Part shown: piece after piece, positions 9,581 through 19,498 of the stretch | Numbering within the stretch: position 1 is the stretch's first letter | Layout of the letters: every line of letters starts with the position of its first letter | Assembly (NCBI GenBank): GCA_964343835.1 | Contig: CAYFKR010000014.1 | Coordinates: 1 to 64,000 of the forward strand | From: CALEMW01 sp964343835 | Lineage (GTDB): Bacteria; Krumholzibacteriota; Krumholzibacteriia; LZORAL124-64-63 | Length of the DNA stretch: 64,000 nucleotides | Direction of reading: 5' to 3' | Notes under the pieces: generated by a model | What the model was told of the DNA's origin: nothing | The model's input: only the letters and a program-made list of their open reading frames with translations | Databases searched by the model: none | Translations under genes and position numbers: made by a program

Positions 9581-10981
9581 CTAGACCCGACTGTAGTTGA
9601 ACAGCCCCGCCTCGTCGAACAGCACCCGGTCCTCGTAGTCGTCGAACCAGATGGCGTCGGGATTGCGGCCCACGATGCAGACCTTGCCGCGGTGGGGCGC
9701 GTCGGCGGCGTTGCGCAGCAGCTTGAAGATCACCACGCCGTTCTCGCTGCCCTTGAGGCCGGGGATCGGCTCGTTGGTGACCGCGGCGACCTCGGTCTTG
9801 CCCAGGTAGTGGGTGATCGAGAGGCGCGCGTGGGCCTCCACTCCCGAGAGACCCTTCTGGGACTCGTTGAGCAGGCGCCAGGCCTCCTCGATGGGGATGT
9901 TGAAGGCCTTGTAGGCCACGATGTCGCGGCCGCAGAAGAAGTAGTGGTTGTTGGCGCCGACGCGCTTGAGGGCGCGCTGCATGATGCGCAGGGCGTCGGC
10001 GTCGTCGCTGATGCCCTTGATCAGGGGCGCCTGGTTCTCCACGCACACCCAGCCGCGGCTCACGAGCCCGTTCATGGCCTTCTTGGCCTCGGGGTGCCAG
10101 GCGAGGTTGCCGCCGGCCTCCTCCACGTACTCGCCCGCCTCGTTCTTGAGCAGGAACTCGTCGGGGTGGTTGAAGTGGACCATGAAGCGCATGCCCACCT
10201 CGGGCCAGGCGGCGTGGAACTTGTCCAGCATGTCCAGGAAGGCGTCGTCGAAGCGCTGGGGGTAGAAGGCCATCTCCTTGGTGCCCACGCGGATCGATTC
10301 GATGCCGGCCTCGGCCAGGGCGCCGAACCACTCGGCGAGCTTGGAGTTGGGCAGCACCATCGGATCGCCGCCCGACAGCAGGATCTCACGCAGCTTCTCG
10401 CGTCCGGTCTCGGGGTGGCGACCGCCGTTGGCCTCCACGGCCGCGTTATGCGCATGGATGTAGTCCACCACGTCCGCGATCCGGGCCAGACCCTTCCGCG
10501 CCACGGTGCCGTCCTTGCGCTCGACCTCCTTGCGGCTGATCAGCTCCTCGCGGTAGCAGAAGCGGCAGTGGGCCGAGCAGGTGCTGACCACGTACATCAG
10601 GCCCAGCTCGTACTTGTGCAGCAGGCCCTCGACGGGGCTGTAATCCATCTGGTTGCCCGGGTCTTCGGACCCCTCCAGGCTGTCGGTCTCGCTCGGATCG
10701 GCCTTCACCAGGCGGCGGATCGGCTCGCTGGTCTTCGACAGCTCGAAGTAGTGGCGGGTGATCTTGACCGGCATGCGGTGTTCGACGTCGCGCTCGGTGC
10801 CCTGCAGTTCCTTCAGGACCTCGAGCTCGTCGTCGGTATAGAAACCGCGCATGCTCTCGGGCATCTTCTCGTCGAAGAACGGAGCCAGGCCGTTGATGAT
10901 CTCACGGTCGTAGCGCGGGCTCTCGACGGAATCGAGGAAGGCCTGCTCTTTGGCGGAGGGGACGTATTTCTTGTTGCTCAT
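9581..10981 (-). CDS. KamA-family radical SAM aminomutase-like protein
   Basis: 466 residues, the size of lysine 2,3-aminomutase, which moves an alpha-amino group to the beta carbon using SAM, a [4Fe-4S] cluster and PLP. The cluster motif C-x3-C-x2-C is at C135, C139 and C142 (STCSAHCRFCYRE). LLSGGDPMVLP is the family GGDP block. NQAPLIKGISDD and FFCGRDIV align with the KamA segments that carry the substrate-binding aspartates. The PLP loop, usually PGGGGKTPV, reads HYLGKTEV with the lysine (about K395) kept. Substrate could be lysine, glutamate or another amino acid; sequence alone does not decide. It lies 122 bases downstream of a POT peptide transporter on the same strand and may share its transcript, linking peptide uptake to amino-acid metabolism or beta-amino osmolyte synthesis. 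Confidence 0.85.
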   Translation of the reverse strand: MSNKKYVPSAKEQAFLDSVESPRYDREIINGLAPFFDEKMPESMRGFYTDDELEVLKELQGTERDVEHRMPVKITRHYFELSKTSEPIRRLVKADPSETDSLEGSEDPGNQMDYSPVEGLLHKYELGLMYVVSTCSAHCRFCYREELISRKEVERKDGTVARKGLARIADVVDYIHAHNAAVEANGGRHPETGREKLREILLSGGDPMVLPNSKLAEWFGALAEAGIESIRVGTKEMAFYPQRFDDAFLDMLDKFHAAWPEVGMRFMVHFNHPDEFLLKNEAGEYVEEAGGNLAWHPEAKKAMNGLVSRGWVCVENQAPLIKGISDDADALRIMQRALKRVGANNHYFFCGRDIVAYKAFNIPIEEAWRLLNESQKGLSGVEAHARLSITHYLGKTEVAAVTNEPIPGLKGSENGVVIFKLLRNAADAPHRGKVCIVGRNPDAIWFDDYEDRVLFDEAGLFNYSRV

Positions 10982-11103
10982 GGTGTGGGTGCGAGGCTCT
11001 GGAGGGCCTCGGGGTTCAGGTGAAAACAGGCATTCGGACGGCGGCGAGCCCCCAGTCTAGGAACGGCCCCGGGATCTCGCCACCGTCGATGAGCCGGTCG
11101 GGA

Positions 11104-12480
<1,377 letters not shown>

Positions 12481-12522
12481 GGTCGCTCCCGGGGTGGGTG
12501 GGGTGGTGGCGAGGAATTTGAC

Positions 12523-12551
12523 AGGCTATGGCCAACGCCGGCGACCGTCAA
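12523..12551 (-). promoter_or_regulatory. Sigma-70-type promoter for POT transporter/KamA unit
   Basis: Minus strand: -35 TTGACG (12546-12551), 17-bp spacer, -10 TAGCCT (12523-12528). Back-to-back with a plus-strand promoter-like pair at 12563-12591. Confidence 0.6.
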
Positions 12552-12562
12552 GGGTTCCGGAC

Positions 12563-12591
12563 TGGACGGGCACGATCAGGCCCGCTAGCTT
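12563..12591 (+). promoter_or_regulatory. Possible promoter for membrane protein
   Basis: TGGACG (12563-12568), 17-bp spacer, TAGCTT (12586-12591), about 42 bases before the ATG at 12633. Matches are partial. Confidence 0.4.
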
Positions 12592-12632
12592 TGCCCCGAC
12601 ACCTACGAACCGCCCCGGGAGGAAGCCCCCTC

Positions 12633-13442
12633 ATGAACAGCCGCATGCTCTGGATCCTCGCCATCGTCGTGACCCTGGCATCCGCCGTGTACCAGCGCGC
12701 CACCGGCCCCACCTATCCCAAGCGCGTGAGCTGGGAGGCCGGCGAGACCGCGGTGAAGGCCCGCCTGCCCCGCAGCCACAGCGTGTCGGCGGACATGGTG
12801 GTGCCGGTCACGGTCCAGGCCGGCGATCCGACGGCCGTGCTGCGCTGGCGTCATTACCCCACCGACCAGCCCTGGACCGAGGTGCCCATGACCCGGGTGG
12901 GAGACCGCCTCGAGGCGCCCATCCCGGCCCAGCCCGCGTCGGGCAAGGTGGAGTACATGGTCATGGTCACGGCGGGGGAGGAGTCGGTCTCCCTGGCCGG
13001 CGACGAGGCCGTGGTGGCCCGCTACAAGGGCGACGTTCCCGCCTTCATCCTGGCGCCCCACATCCTGTTCATGTTCCTGGGGATGCTCTGGTCCAACCGC
13101 ACCGGCATGGAAGCCCTGGCCGGCGGCCCGAAGCGCGACCGCATGGCCTTGATCACCCTCGGACTCCTGTTCGCCGGCGGCCTGATCCTCGGACCCATCG
13201 TGCAGAAGTACGCCTTCGGCGCCTACTGGACCGGCTGGCCCTTCGGCGAGGACCTCACCGACAACAAGCTGGCCGTGGCGGTGCTGGCGTGGTTCTGGGC
13301 CGTGTTGCGCCGCGGCCCGGGCAAGGGTGCCCGGACCGTGGCGGTGGTGGCCATGCTGGTGGTGTTCGCCGTGTACATGATCCCCCACAGCGTGCGGGGA
13401 TCGACGCTGAACTACGAGACCGGGGAGATGGTCTCCCACTAG
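12633..13442 (+). CDS. Conserved inner-membrane protein
   Basis: 269 residues. An N-terminal hydrophobic anchor (MLWILAIVVTLASAVY) is followed by an extracytoplasmic beta-rich domain of about 130 residues (AVLRWRHYPTDQPWTEVPM, VEYMVMVTAG) that reads like a fibronectin-III-type fold. Four further hydrophobic segments come next (HILFMFLGMLW, ALITLGLLFAGGLIL, LAVAVLAWFWAVL, TVAVVAMLVVFAVYM). The loop KYAFGAYWTGWPFGEDLTDN between helices is striking and probably conserved. I do not recognise a named family. The start at 12633 follows GGGAGGAAG; the in-frame upstream start at 12528 overlaps promoter sequence. The gene is convergent with arsM, with one base between stops. Confidence 0.6.
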   Translation: MNSRMLWILAIVVTLASAVYQRATGPTYPKRVSWEAGETAVKARLPRSHSVSADMVVPVTVQAGDPTAVLRWRHYPTDQPWTEVPMTRVGDRLEAPIPAQPASGKVEYMVMVTAGEESVSLAGDEAVVARYKGDVPAFILAPHILFMFLGMLWSNRTGMEALAGGPKRDRMALITLGLLFAGGLILGPIVQKYAFGAYWTGWPFGEDLTDNKLAVAVLAWFWAVLRRGPGKGARTVAVVAMLVVFAVYMIPHSVRGSTLNYETGEMVSH

Positions 13443-13443
13443 C

Positions 13444-14286
13444 TCAACGCGTCAGTCTCAATGTCAGACTCGTGACCTTCGACAGGTGGCCCGCCACCTC
13501 GTCGGAGGTCATGTCCGTATCCGCGGCCACCCGGTCGATGAGCGGACCGAAGGCCGCCAGCTTGCCGCCGTAGCTCGTCTCCGACAGGATCTCCACGCCG
13601 CTGAAGCCCGCCTCGCGGACCGTCGCCAGGTACTCCTCGCGCAGCACGGCGTTGCCCACGCAGCCCACCGTGGCGTCCACGTTGCGCACGATGGCGTCGG
13701 GCAGCTCCGCCTCCAGCACCATGTCCGACAGCACCATGCGGCCACCCGGACGCAGCACCCGCGTCGCCTCGGCGAACACGCGGTGCTTCTCCGGGGACAG
13801 GTTGATGACGCAGTTGGACAGGATCACGTCCACGCTGGCGTCGTCCACCGGCAGGTCCTCGATCAGGCCCTTGCGGAACTCCACGTTGGTCACGCCGCCC
13901 TCGGCGGCGTTGGCGCGGGCGCGTTCGAGCATGGCGTCGGTCATGTCCACGCCGATCACATGGCCGTCGGGGCCCACGTCGCGGGCGGCCAGGAAGGCGT
14001 CGATGCCGGCACCGGCGCCCAGATCCACCACGGTCTCGCCGGGCTGCAGGGCGGCCTGCTGCACGGGCGCGCCGCATCCCAGGCCCAGGTCGGCGCCCTG
14101 GGGCAGGGCGGCCAGGTCGCCGGCGCTGTAGCCCATGTCGAGGCTCAGGGTCGCCGGAGGCGTGTCGGGGCTGCAGCAGGTACCGCCGCCGCAGCCGCCG
14201 CCGGTCTCGGCCACGCGGGCATAGCCCTCGGAGATGGTGCTGCGCAGGGCTTCCGCGTCGTCGGGGCGCTTGGTCTTGTCGTTCAT
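13444..14286 (-). CDS. arsM: Arsenite methyltransferase
   Basis: 280 residues. Transfers methyl groups from SAM to As(III), giving volatile or less retained methylarsenicals in the cytoplasm. The SAM-binding motif VVDLGAGAGIDAFLAAR and the post-motif VIGVDMTDAMLERAR are typical. Cysteine sites match ArsM: an N-terminal CGGGTCC cluster, GLGCGAP, NCVINL and DATVGCVGNAV, which together form the arsenic-binding set. The start at 14286 is the ATG that overlaps the arsR stop by four bases (ATGA), so the two are translationally coupled. No arsenite pump or reductase gene lies nearby, so methylation appears to be the detoxification route at this locus. Confidence 0.93.
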   Translation of the reverse strand: MNDKTKRPDDAEALRSTISEGYARVAETGGGCGGGTCCSPDTPPATLSLDMGYSAGDLAALPQGADLGLGCGAPVQQAALQPGETVVDLGAGAGIDAFLAARDVGPDGHVIGVDMTDAMLERARANAAEGGVTNVEFRKGLIEDLPVDDASVDVILSNCVINLSPEKHRVFAEATRVLRPGGRMVLSDMVLEAELPDAIVRNVDATVGCVGNAVLREEYLATVREAGFSGVEILSETSYGGKLAAFGPLIDRVAADTDMTSDEVAGHLSKVTSLTLRLTR

Positions 14287-14630
14287 GGTTTCTCCTTTAG
14301 GTCGATCGGAACGGGCGGGCAGCACTGCTCCAGCGCGTCCGCCAGGTTCCGGAGCATCCGGATCAGATCGCCGCAGTCGAGGCTCAGCCACACTTCCTTG
14401 CCCCGCTTCTCGGCCCGCACCACGCCCACGTCCCGCAGCACCTTCAGGTGCCGGGAGACCACGGACACGTCCACGGGCAGGTGCTCCGCCAGGTCGCCCA
14501 CGGTCCGGGGGCCGTCGGTGGTGGCCATGTGGACCAGCAGGGCGGCGCGGGTGGGCTCGGCCAGGGCCTTGAAGGTCTCCGGATCGAGCCAGCGGTCCAG
14601 GGGACCGCAGCGCGGGGATGGGGATGTCAT
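14283..14630 (-). CDS. arsR: ArsR-family transcriptional repressor
   Basis: 115 residues with a winged helix-turn-helix (FKALAEPTRAALLVHM, then VGDLAEHLP and the recognition helix VSVVSRHLKVLRDVGVV). The C-terminal LEQCCPP pair and an earlier C in LSLDCGDL are candidate arsenite ligands; paired C-terminal cysteines serve this in some ArsR proteins. The start at 14630 is preferred to 14660 because GGAGG sits just upstream. It heads a two-gene unit with arsM and presumably represses its own promoter until As(III) binds. Confidence 0.9.
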   Translation of the reverse strand: MTSPSPRCGPLDRWLDPETFKALAEPTRAALLVHMATTDGPRTVGDLAEHLPVDVSVVSRHLKVLRDVGVVRAEKRGKEVWLSLDCGDLIRMLRNLADALEQCCPPVPIDLKEKP

Positions 14631-14643
14631 GATGATCCTCCGA

Positions 14644-14695
14644 TTGCACGATTGCGTCACGATGCAAATATAGACAAGGAAGGGAAGGCCCGCAA
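14644..14695 (-). promoter_or_regulatory. arsR-arsM promoter with possible ArsR operator
   Basis: Minus strand: -35 TTGCGG (14690-14695), 17-bp spacer, -10 TATATT (14667-14672). An inverted repeat TTGCA-N14-TGCAA (14644-14667) covers the predicted start site, where a repressor would block transcription. The operator assignment is inference. Confidence 0.5.
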
Positions 14696-14711
14696 GCCTT
14701 CCTTTCCGGAA

Positions 14712-16499
14712 TCAGTCGAAGGAGACGTCACGTCCGGCGTTCTGCTCCTGGAGCCACGTCATGAGGGGCTCGTAATAAGCGAGCATGGCCCGGGCCGACA
14801 GATCCTCGCCCGTGGCCTCGCGCATGAGTTCGCGCCAGTCGCGGGTGGCGCCGGGGCGCAGGATGCCGCGCAGGTACTCGCCCACCTCGGGACGTTCCCA
14901 GTAGGTGGCGGTCTGGGGGGCCTCATGGAGGATCTCGCGGCAGATGTAGTCGTGGAGCTGGTAGAGGATCACGCTGCTCAGGGCGTAGTCGTAGTACTGG
15001 GCGGGGTCGTCGCTGATGTGGGTCTTGGTGGCGGCGTCGCACCACTCCTCGCCGCGGGGGGCGGGGGGCTCGATGCCCTGGAAGCGGCCCGCATACTCCC
15101 ACCACCGTTCGTTCATGGCTCCGGAAGACAAGGGCTCCTCGTAGAAGTCGTGCTCCCAGTGGGTCATGGTGCCGCAGCTGAAGGGGAGGAAGGTCACCGG
15201 GCCCATCAGCGCCTGGTTGAGCATCCAGCCGATGGCGTCGATCTCGGCGTCCTCGTCCAGCAGGTCGATGGCCTTCAGGTACGACGCCTGGCTCGACACC
15301 AGCTCGATCAGCGTACCCACGCCCTCGTGGAAGGCGCGGTTGGCGCCGGTGCGCAGCACGAAGGGCACGTCGTCGTTGGCGTAGTCCAGGTAGTAGTAGA
15401 TGTGACCGAGTTCGTGGTGGGTGGTCTGGAGCCAGTCGAAGGTGGGGGCCACGCTCATCAGGCAGCGCACGTCCTGGTCCAGGTCGATGTGCCAGGCGCT
15501 GGCGTGGGTGTTCTTCACGCGGTCGGCGCCGGCGGGCAGGGCGTAGAGGTCGCTCTTCTCCCAGAACGAGGCGGGCAGGGGATCCCAGCCCATGCTCACG
15601 TAGTAGCGCTCGGCCTGCTTCAGCAACCACTCGGGATCCTTGTCGGCCACCAGGGCGTCCAGGTCCACGCCGGCGACCAGGCCGGGCCAGGCCTGGGCCC
15701 ACTTGTTGCCCAGCCAGTGGGCGGGGATACGACGGGGGACGGGCTCACCGTAGCGGGCGGCCAGCTCGTGCTTGGTCCAGCAGTGGAGCTGCTCGTAGAG
15801 GGGTTTCATGCCCTCGATGAGTTCGGCCATCAGGGCCATCATCTCCGCCGGGGTCATGTCGTACTCGCTGACCTCCATGGCGAAGAACGAGCTGTGCCCC
15901 AGGCTCGACGCCGCCACGTTGCGCAGGTTGCGCAGGGTCACCAGGCCGTCCTTCAGGACCGGGCCGACGTCCTTGGCGGCGTTCCAGTAGGCCAGCCGCT
16001 CGTCCAGGTCGCGGCTCGTGGCCAGCACGACGGCGATGTCGTTGGACGTGACGGCGGTGCCGTCGACGGAGAACCGGAAGCCGTAGAGACTCTCGTTCTG
16101 CGCCGCGCCGGCCTGGATCAGGGCCGTGGTGGTCTCGGGAATCGTGCCGGGGAACTTGGCGGCGTTCAGCAGCACGTACTGGAGTTGCTTGCGCTGCACG
16201 AAGGTCAGGTCGTCACGCTCGAGGAACGCCTGGGCCTTCTCGATGAACCCCGAGCTGCCGAGCTGCTCGGCGAACGCCGTCTCCGCGTCCACCTGGGCGA
16301 TGCCGGTGGTCTCGCCCATGTCCACGCCGGCGTTCCAGCGCGACCCCTCGGCCAGGTGCCAGAGGTCGCGGTAGAGGAGGTTGTAGTCGGCCAGGAAGGC
16401 GTCGACGTCGGTGTTGGAGACGACGTCGGAGTCGTCGCCTCTGCAACCCGCGAGGGCGGCCATGAAGACGACGGCGGTCAGCAGCGTGCGCAGGTTCAT
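14712..16499 (-). CDS. M2-family (ACE-like) peptidyl-dipeptidase lipoprotein
   Basis: 595 residues. A zinc dipeptidyl carboxypeptidase of the angiotensin-converting-enzyme family, which releases C-terminal dipeptides. The zinc site HHELGH has H362, E363 and H366, and the third ligand is E392 in RAFHEGVG. The ACE-typical DFYEEPLSS and WWEYAGRFQGI stretches follow. The signal peptide ends in a lipobox LAGC (Cys19), so the enzyme is predicted to be membrane-anchored outside the cytoplasm. The dipeptides it makes are plausible cargo for the two POT transporters in the window (inference). Single gene upstream of arsR on the same strand. Confidence 0.93.
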   Translation of the reverse strand: MNLRTLLTAVVFMAALAGCRGDDSDVVSNTDVDAFLADYNLLYRDLWHLAEGSRWNAGVDMGETTGIAQVDAETAFAEQLGSSGFIEKAQAFLERDDLTFVQRKQLQYVLLNAAKFPGTIPETTTALIQAGAAQNESLYGFRFSVDGTAVTSNDIAVVLATSRDLDERLAYWNAAKDVGPVLKDGLVTLRNLRNVAASSLGHSSFFAMEVSEYDMTPAEMMALMAELIEGMKPLYEQLHCWTKHELAARYGEPVPRRIPAHWLGNKWAQAWPGLVAGVDLDALVADKDPEWLLKQAERYYVSMGWDPLPASFWEKSDLYALPAGADRVKNTHASAWHIDLDQDVRCLMSVAPTFDWLQTTHHELGHIYYYLDYANDDVPFVLRTGANRAFHEGVGTLIELVSSQASYLKAIDLLDEDAEIDAIGWMLNQALMGPVTFLPFSCGTMTHWEHDFYEEPLSSGAMNERWWEYAGRFQGIEPPAPRGEEWCDAATKTHISDDPAQYYDYALSSVILYQLHDYICREILHEAPQTATYWERPEVGEYLRGILRPGATRDWRELMREATGEDLSARAMLAYYEPLMTWLQEQNAGRDVSFD

Positions 16500-16614
16500 C
16501 GGAGGCCTCCGAGGAATGGGGGAATCGTCGCCACCATAGCACCACTCGACTGACCGGGAAAGACGAACGCCCAGGCTTCCGCCGGGGCGCTCATGTCTCG
16601 AGCCTGTGCCGGGA

Positions 16615-18342
16615 TCAGCGCGCCAGCACGATCTTCCGCGCCTCCGTGTACCCGCCGGCCCGCAGGCCCGCGATGTACGTGCCCGAGGGCAGGGCGCGGC
16701 CGGTCAGGTCGCGACCGTCCCAGGCCGCGGCGTGGCGACCGACGTCGCGGCGGCCGTCCAGCAGCACGGCCACCTCGCGGCCGCGGGCGTCGAACACCGA
16801 CAGGCGGCAGTCGGCGGCGCGGGCCAGGTCGAAGACGATCTCCGTGCGCGGGTTGAACGGGTTGGGCCGGGCGCCCAGCAGGCGGGCGGCGGCGTTCACG
16901 GGCACATCGGTCACGGTGGTGGTGTCGGCCTCCACGGTCACCGCCACGCTGCCGCTGGCGGGGATCGAGACCTCCACGTAGCACACGGCGTGGTCGCCGG
17001 TGTCGTCCACCTGGGTCAGGACGCCGCCGGTGGCCGTGTAGCCCAGGGCGCCGCCGGGCATGTTCACCCGGAGCAGGCCGTGGGGGAAGGCCTCGCCGTG
17101 GGAGTTGAAGACGGTGGCGTCCACGGTGGGGTGGGTGCCGTCGTTGGCGGGGGACCAGGTCACGCGCAGGCGGTTCGGGTCCTGGGCCTCGAGGCTCGGG
17201 GCGGCGTCGATGGACGAGCCGTCGAAGCGCACCAGGCGGAAGGGGCGGTTGGTGCCGCTGGCGTTGTCGGTCTGCACGTCCATGGGGTAGGACGAATCGT
17301 CGATGTCGTAGTGCCGGTGGCCGGACAGCGACAGGTCGATCCCCAGGCTCGACAGGTTCAGCTCGCCCTGGAAGTCGTAGTGGTGGAACAGGATCACGCG
17401 GCTCGCGCCGCCGGCGGCGGCGAGGTCCGTGGACAGCCACGACATCTGGTCGTCGGTGAAGCTCTCCCAGCCGTAGATGGACGAGCGCCAGCCGTCGTAG
17501 TTGTCGTAGGCCTCCAGGCCCACGAAGTGCAGGTCGCGGTAGTCGAAGCTGTAGTCCTGGGTGCGGGCGGGGGCGCCGGGCGGCGGGTTGTCCAGCCGCT
17601 TCCAGCCGTAGAAGCGCCACCAGTCGCGGCGGGCGGTGCCGTCGCTGGGCGGGGTGTCGTTCCAGCCGCCGATGTCGTGGTTGCCGGCGGTCAGATAGGT
17701 GGGCACCTCGAACTCGTTGAGGTGCATCATGGAGCGGGAGTAGTACTTCTTGTCCAGGAAGTCCTCCAGCTCGCCCTCCTGGATGAAGTCGCCCGTGATC
17801 AGCACGAACTCGGGGTTGATGATGTTGATGTCCTCGGTGATGGCGCGCAGGCCCTCCGAGGTGGTCGAGTCCGTATCCGCGCCCGACTGGTAGTAGTAGA
17901 GGTAGGTGGGGATGTGGGTGTCGGTGATGTGGATCACCTCGAACGCCGTGCGGAACTCGGGGATCACCTTCACGGCGCGGCGCACGGTGTCGTCCACGCC
18001 GCCGTCGGCGGTCACGCGCAGGTCGTAGAGGTCGTACACCGGCACCGACGGGGCCAGGATGTCCAGGGTCCACCACAGCGTCATGGGCTTGTCGACCGCG
18101 GCGATGCTAGTCAGCGGCAACTCGAGGGAGCCGCGGACGAGGGTGGCCGTCCAGCCGGTCGTCCCCGGATCCGCCTCGCAATCCACCGGGAGCGCGTCGC
18201 CCGGCCGCACGATGGACGGGATGTTGGGCAGGGGCTTCTGCACGACCGTCAGGGTGTCGGCGGTGGTGTAGGACTGGGCCGCCACGGGGACGGCTGCACA
18301 CAGCACGGCGATGAGCGCCAGGGCGAGCAGGGTGGGGCGCAT
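16615..18342 (-). CDS. Secreted calcineurin-like metallophosphoesterase with FlgD-like C-terminal domain
   Basis: 575 residues. A signal peptide (cut near VAAQ) precedes a beta domain (~25-125). The metallophosphoesterase core has all dinuclear metal motifs: D141-T-H143 (HITDTHI), GD (D185 in LITGDF), GNHD (220-223), the FHH block and GHRH. After a beta-rich linker the last ~85 residues begin ARPNPFNPRTEIVFDL and run through VFDARGREV to ARKIVLAR, the FlgD-like Ig fold used as a C-terminal sorting or attachment domain in FCB-type bacteria. The protein therefore hydrolyses an extracellular phosphoester; the substrate is unknown. A TATCAT -10-like element lies upstream on the minus strand. Confidence 0.88.
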   Translation of the reverse strand: MRPTLLALALIAVLCAAVPVAAQSYTTADTLTVVQKPLPNIPSIVRPGDALPVDCEADPGTTGWTATLVRGSLELPLTSIAAVDKPMTLWWTLDILAPSVPVYDLYDLRVTADGGVDDTVRRAVKVIPEFRTAFEVIHITDTHIPTYLYYYQSGADTDSTTSEGLRAITEDINIINPEFVLITGDFIQEGELEDFLDKKYYSRSMMHLNEFEVPTYLTAGNHDIGGWNDTPPSDGTARRDWWRFYGWKRLDNPPPGAPARTQDYSFDYRDLHFVGLEAYDNYDGWRSSIYGWESFTDDQMSWLSTDLAAAGGASRVILFHHYDFQGELNLSSLGIDLSLSGHRHYDIDDSSYPMDVQTDNASGTNRPFRLVRFDGSSIDAAPSLEAQDPNRLRVTWSPANDGTHPTVDATVFNSHGEAFPHGLLRVNMPGGALGYTATGGVLTQVDDTGDHAVCYVEVSIPASGSVAVTVEADTTTVTDVPVNAAARLLGARPNPFNPRTEIVFDLARAADCRLSVFDARGREVAVLLDGRRDVGRHAAAWDGRDLTGRALPSGTYIAGLRAGGYTEARKIVLAR

Positions 18343-18450
18343 GGAGGACTCCCGATGTTTTTAACGTAGGCGGGGGCTCGAGCCTTCGATGATAGCATGA
18401 ACGATCAAGTTATTCCAGCACGGGGCAAGGAGTTGGCCTGTGCACCTGAT

Positions 18451-18490
18451 AAAAAACGACGGACCGATCAGTCCTCCTGATCGGTCCGTC
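18451..18490 (-). terminator. Strong rho-independent terminator for mqnD
   Basis: Perfect 14-bp stem GACGGACCGATCAG (18458-18471) / CTGATCGGTCCGTC (18477-18490), followed on the minus strand by TTTTTT (18451-18456). It lies 18 bases after the mqnD stop. Confidence 0.92.
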
Positions 18491-18508
18491 CGTGGTGTCG
18501 CAGCGGAA

Positions 18509-19363
18509 TCAGACCGTCACGAACTCCAGCCCCGGCACCGCCGGAATCAGGCCGGCCTTGTGGGCCCGCTCCAGCAGCTCGGTGATGGCCGCCCGGCCCT
18601 TCTCGCCGTAGTCCAGGGTCCAGTGGTTCACGTACATGCCCACGAACTCGTCCGCGAGGTCGGTCTCCATGTCCCGGGCCCAGCCCAGGGCGTAGTCGAG
18701 GGCTTCCTTGCGGTTGTCCAGGCCGTGGCGGATGGAGTTCTCCAGGATCCGCGCGATGTCGGTCATGGCCTCGCCGTGGCGCTTGTGGATGGTGTTGGCG
18801 CCGAGGGGCAGGGGCAGGCCGCCGGTGAGCTCGTCCCACCACACGCCCAGCTCCAGCACCGAGTGCAGGCCCTCGTTGGCGTAGGTGAGCTGGCCTTCGT
18901 GGATGATCAGGCCGGCGTCGTACTCTTCCGCCTTCACGCGCTGGATGATCTCGTCGAACGGCACCACGACGGCCTCGAAGTCGGCGCCCAGCTCGGACAG
19001 GGCCAGCTTCAGCTCCAGGTAGGCGCTGGTCATCAGGCCGGGGATGGCGATGCGCTTGCCGTTCAGGTCCCTGGGCTCCCACTGTTCGCGGGCCACCACC
19101 ATGGGGCCGTAACGGTCGCCCATGCTCGCGCCGCTGGGCAGCAGGGCGTACTTGTCGGACACGTAGGCGTAGGCGTGGACGCTGATGGCGGTGATGTCGA
19201 GTTCGCCGCGGGTGGCGCGCTCGTTCAGCGTCTGGATATCCTGGAGAATGTGCTCAAACCGGTACGGCCCGGTGTCGATCCTGTCCTTCGCGAGCGCGTA
19301 GTGCATGAACGCGTCGTCGGGGTCGGGGGAGTGGCCGAGGGTGAGGTTGATGATCTCGGACAT
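18509..19363 (-). CDS. mqnD: 1,4-dihydroxy-6-naphthoate synthase (futalosine menaquinone pathway)
   Basis: 284 residues. Converts cyclic dehypoxanthinyl futalosine to 1,4-dihydroxy-6-naphthoate, a late step in the alternative menaquinone pathway. The start LTLGHSPDPDDAFMHYALA is the MqnD signature. Further family blocks are ITAISVHAYAYV, RIAIPGLMTSAYLELKL, GLIIHEGQLTYA and LPLPLGANTIHKR. Length is typical. The gene stands alone here, with other mqn genes elsewhere, and ends at a very strong terminator. Its presence implies menaquinone is the respiratory quinone, which matters for the RegB-like sensor at 51172. Confidence 0.94.
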   Translation of the reverse strand: MSEIINLTLGHSPDPDDAFMHYALAKDRIDTGPYRFEHILQDIQTLNERATRGELDITAISVHAYAYVSDKYALLPSGASMGDRYGPMVVAREQWEPRDLNGKRIAIPGLMTSAYLELKLALSELGADFEAVVVPFDEIIQRVKAEEYDAGLIIHEGQLTYANEGLHSVLELGVWWDELTGGLPLPLGANTIHKRHGEAMTDIARILENSIRHGLDNRKEALDYALGWARDMETDLADEFVGMYVNHWTLDYGEKGRAAITELLERAHKAGLIPAVPGLEFVTV

Positions 19364-19416
19364 CGGGGGGCCTCCTGGCGGTCCTGTCTTCCCGGTCTTT
19401 GATGAGCGGGCGTCGC

Positions 19417-19445
19417 TTGTCTTGGGTCGTCGGTTGGACTATGGT
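19417..19445 (+). promoter_or_regulatory. Sigma-70-type promoter for TPR/glycosyltransferase unit
   Basis: -35 TTGTCT (19417-19422), 17-bp spacer, -10 TATGGT (19440-19445), 54 bases before the GTG start at 19499. Confidence 0.6.
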
Positions 19446-19498
19446 CCTCGCGACGCGCCAACATAACACCCTCGGGCGGCGCACACGAAGGAGAAACC

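Noticed and set aside
12528..12632. Upstream start for the membrane protein at 12633
   Set aside because: It overlaps promoter-like sequences and lacks a ribosome-binding site; GGGAGGAAG supports 12633.
14448..16553. 700-codon plus-strand frame opposite the M2 peptidase
   Set aside because: Shadow of a real gene; Val/Gly/His-rich and without a ribosome-binding site or domain.
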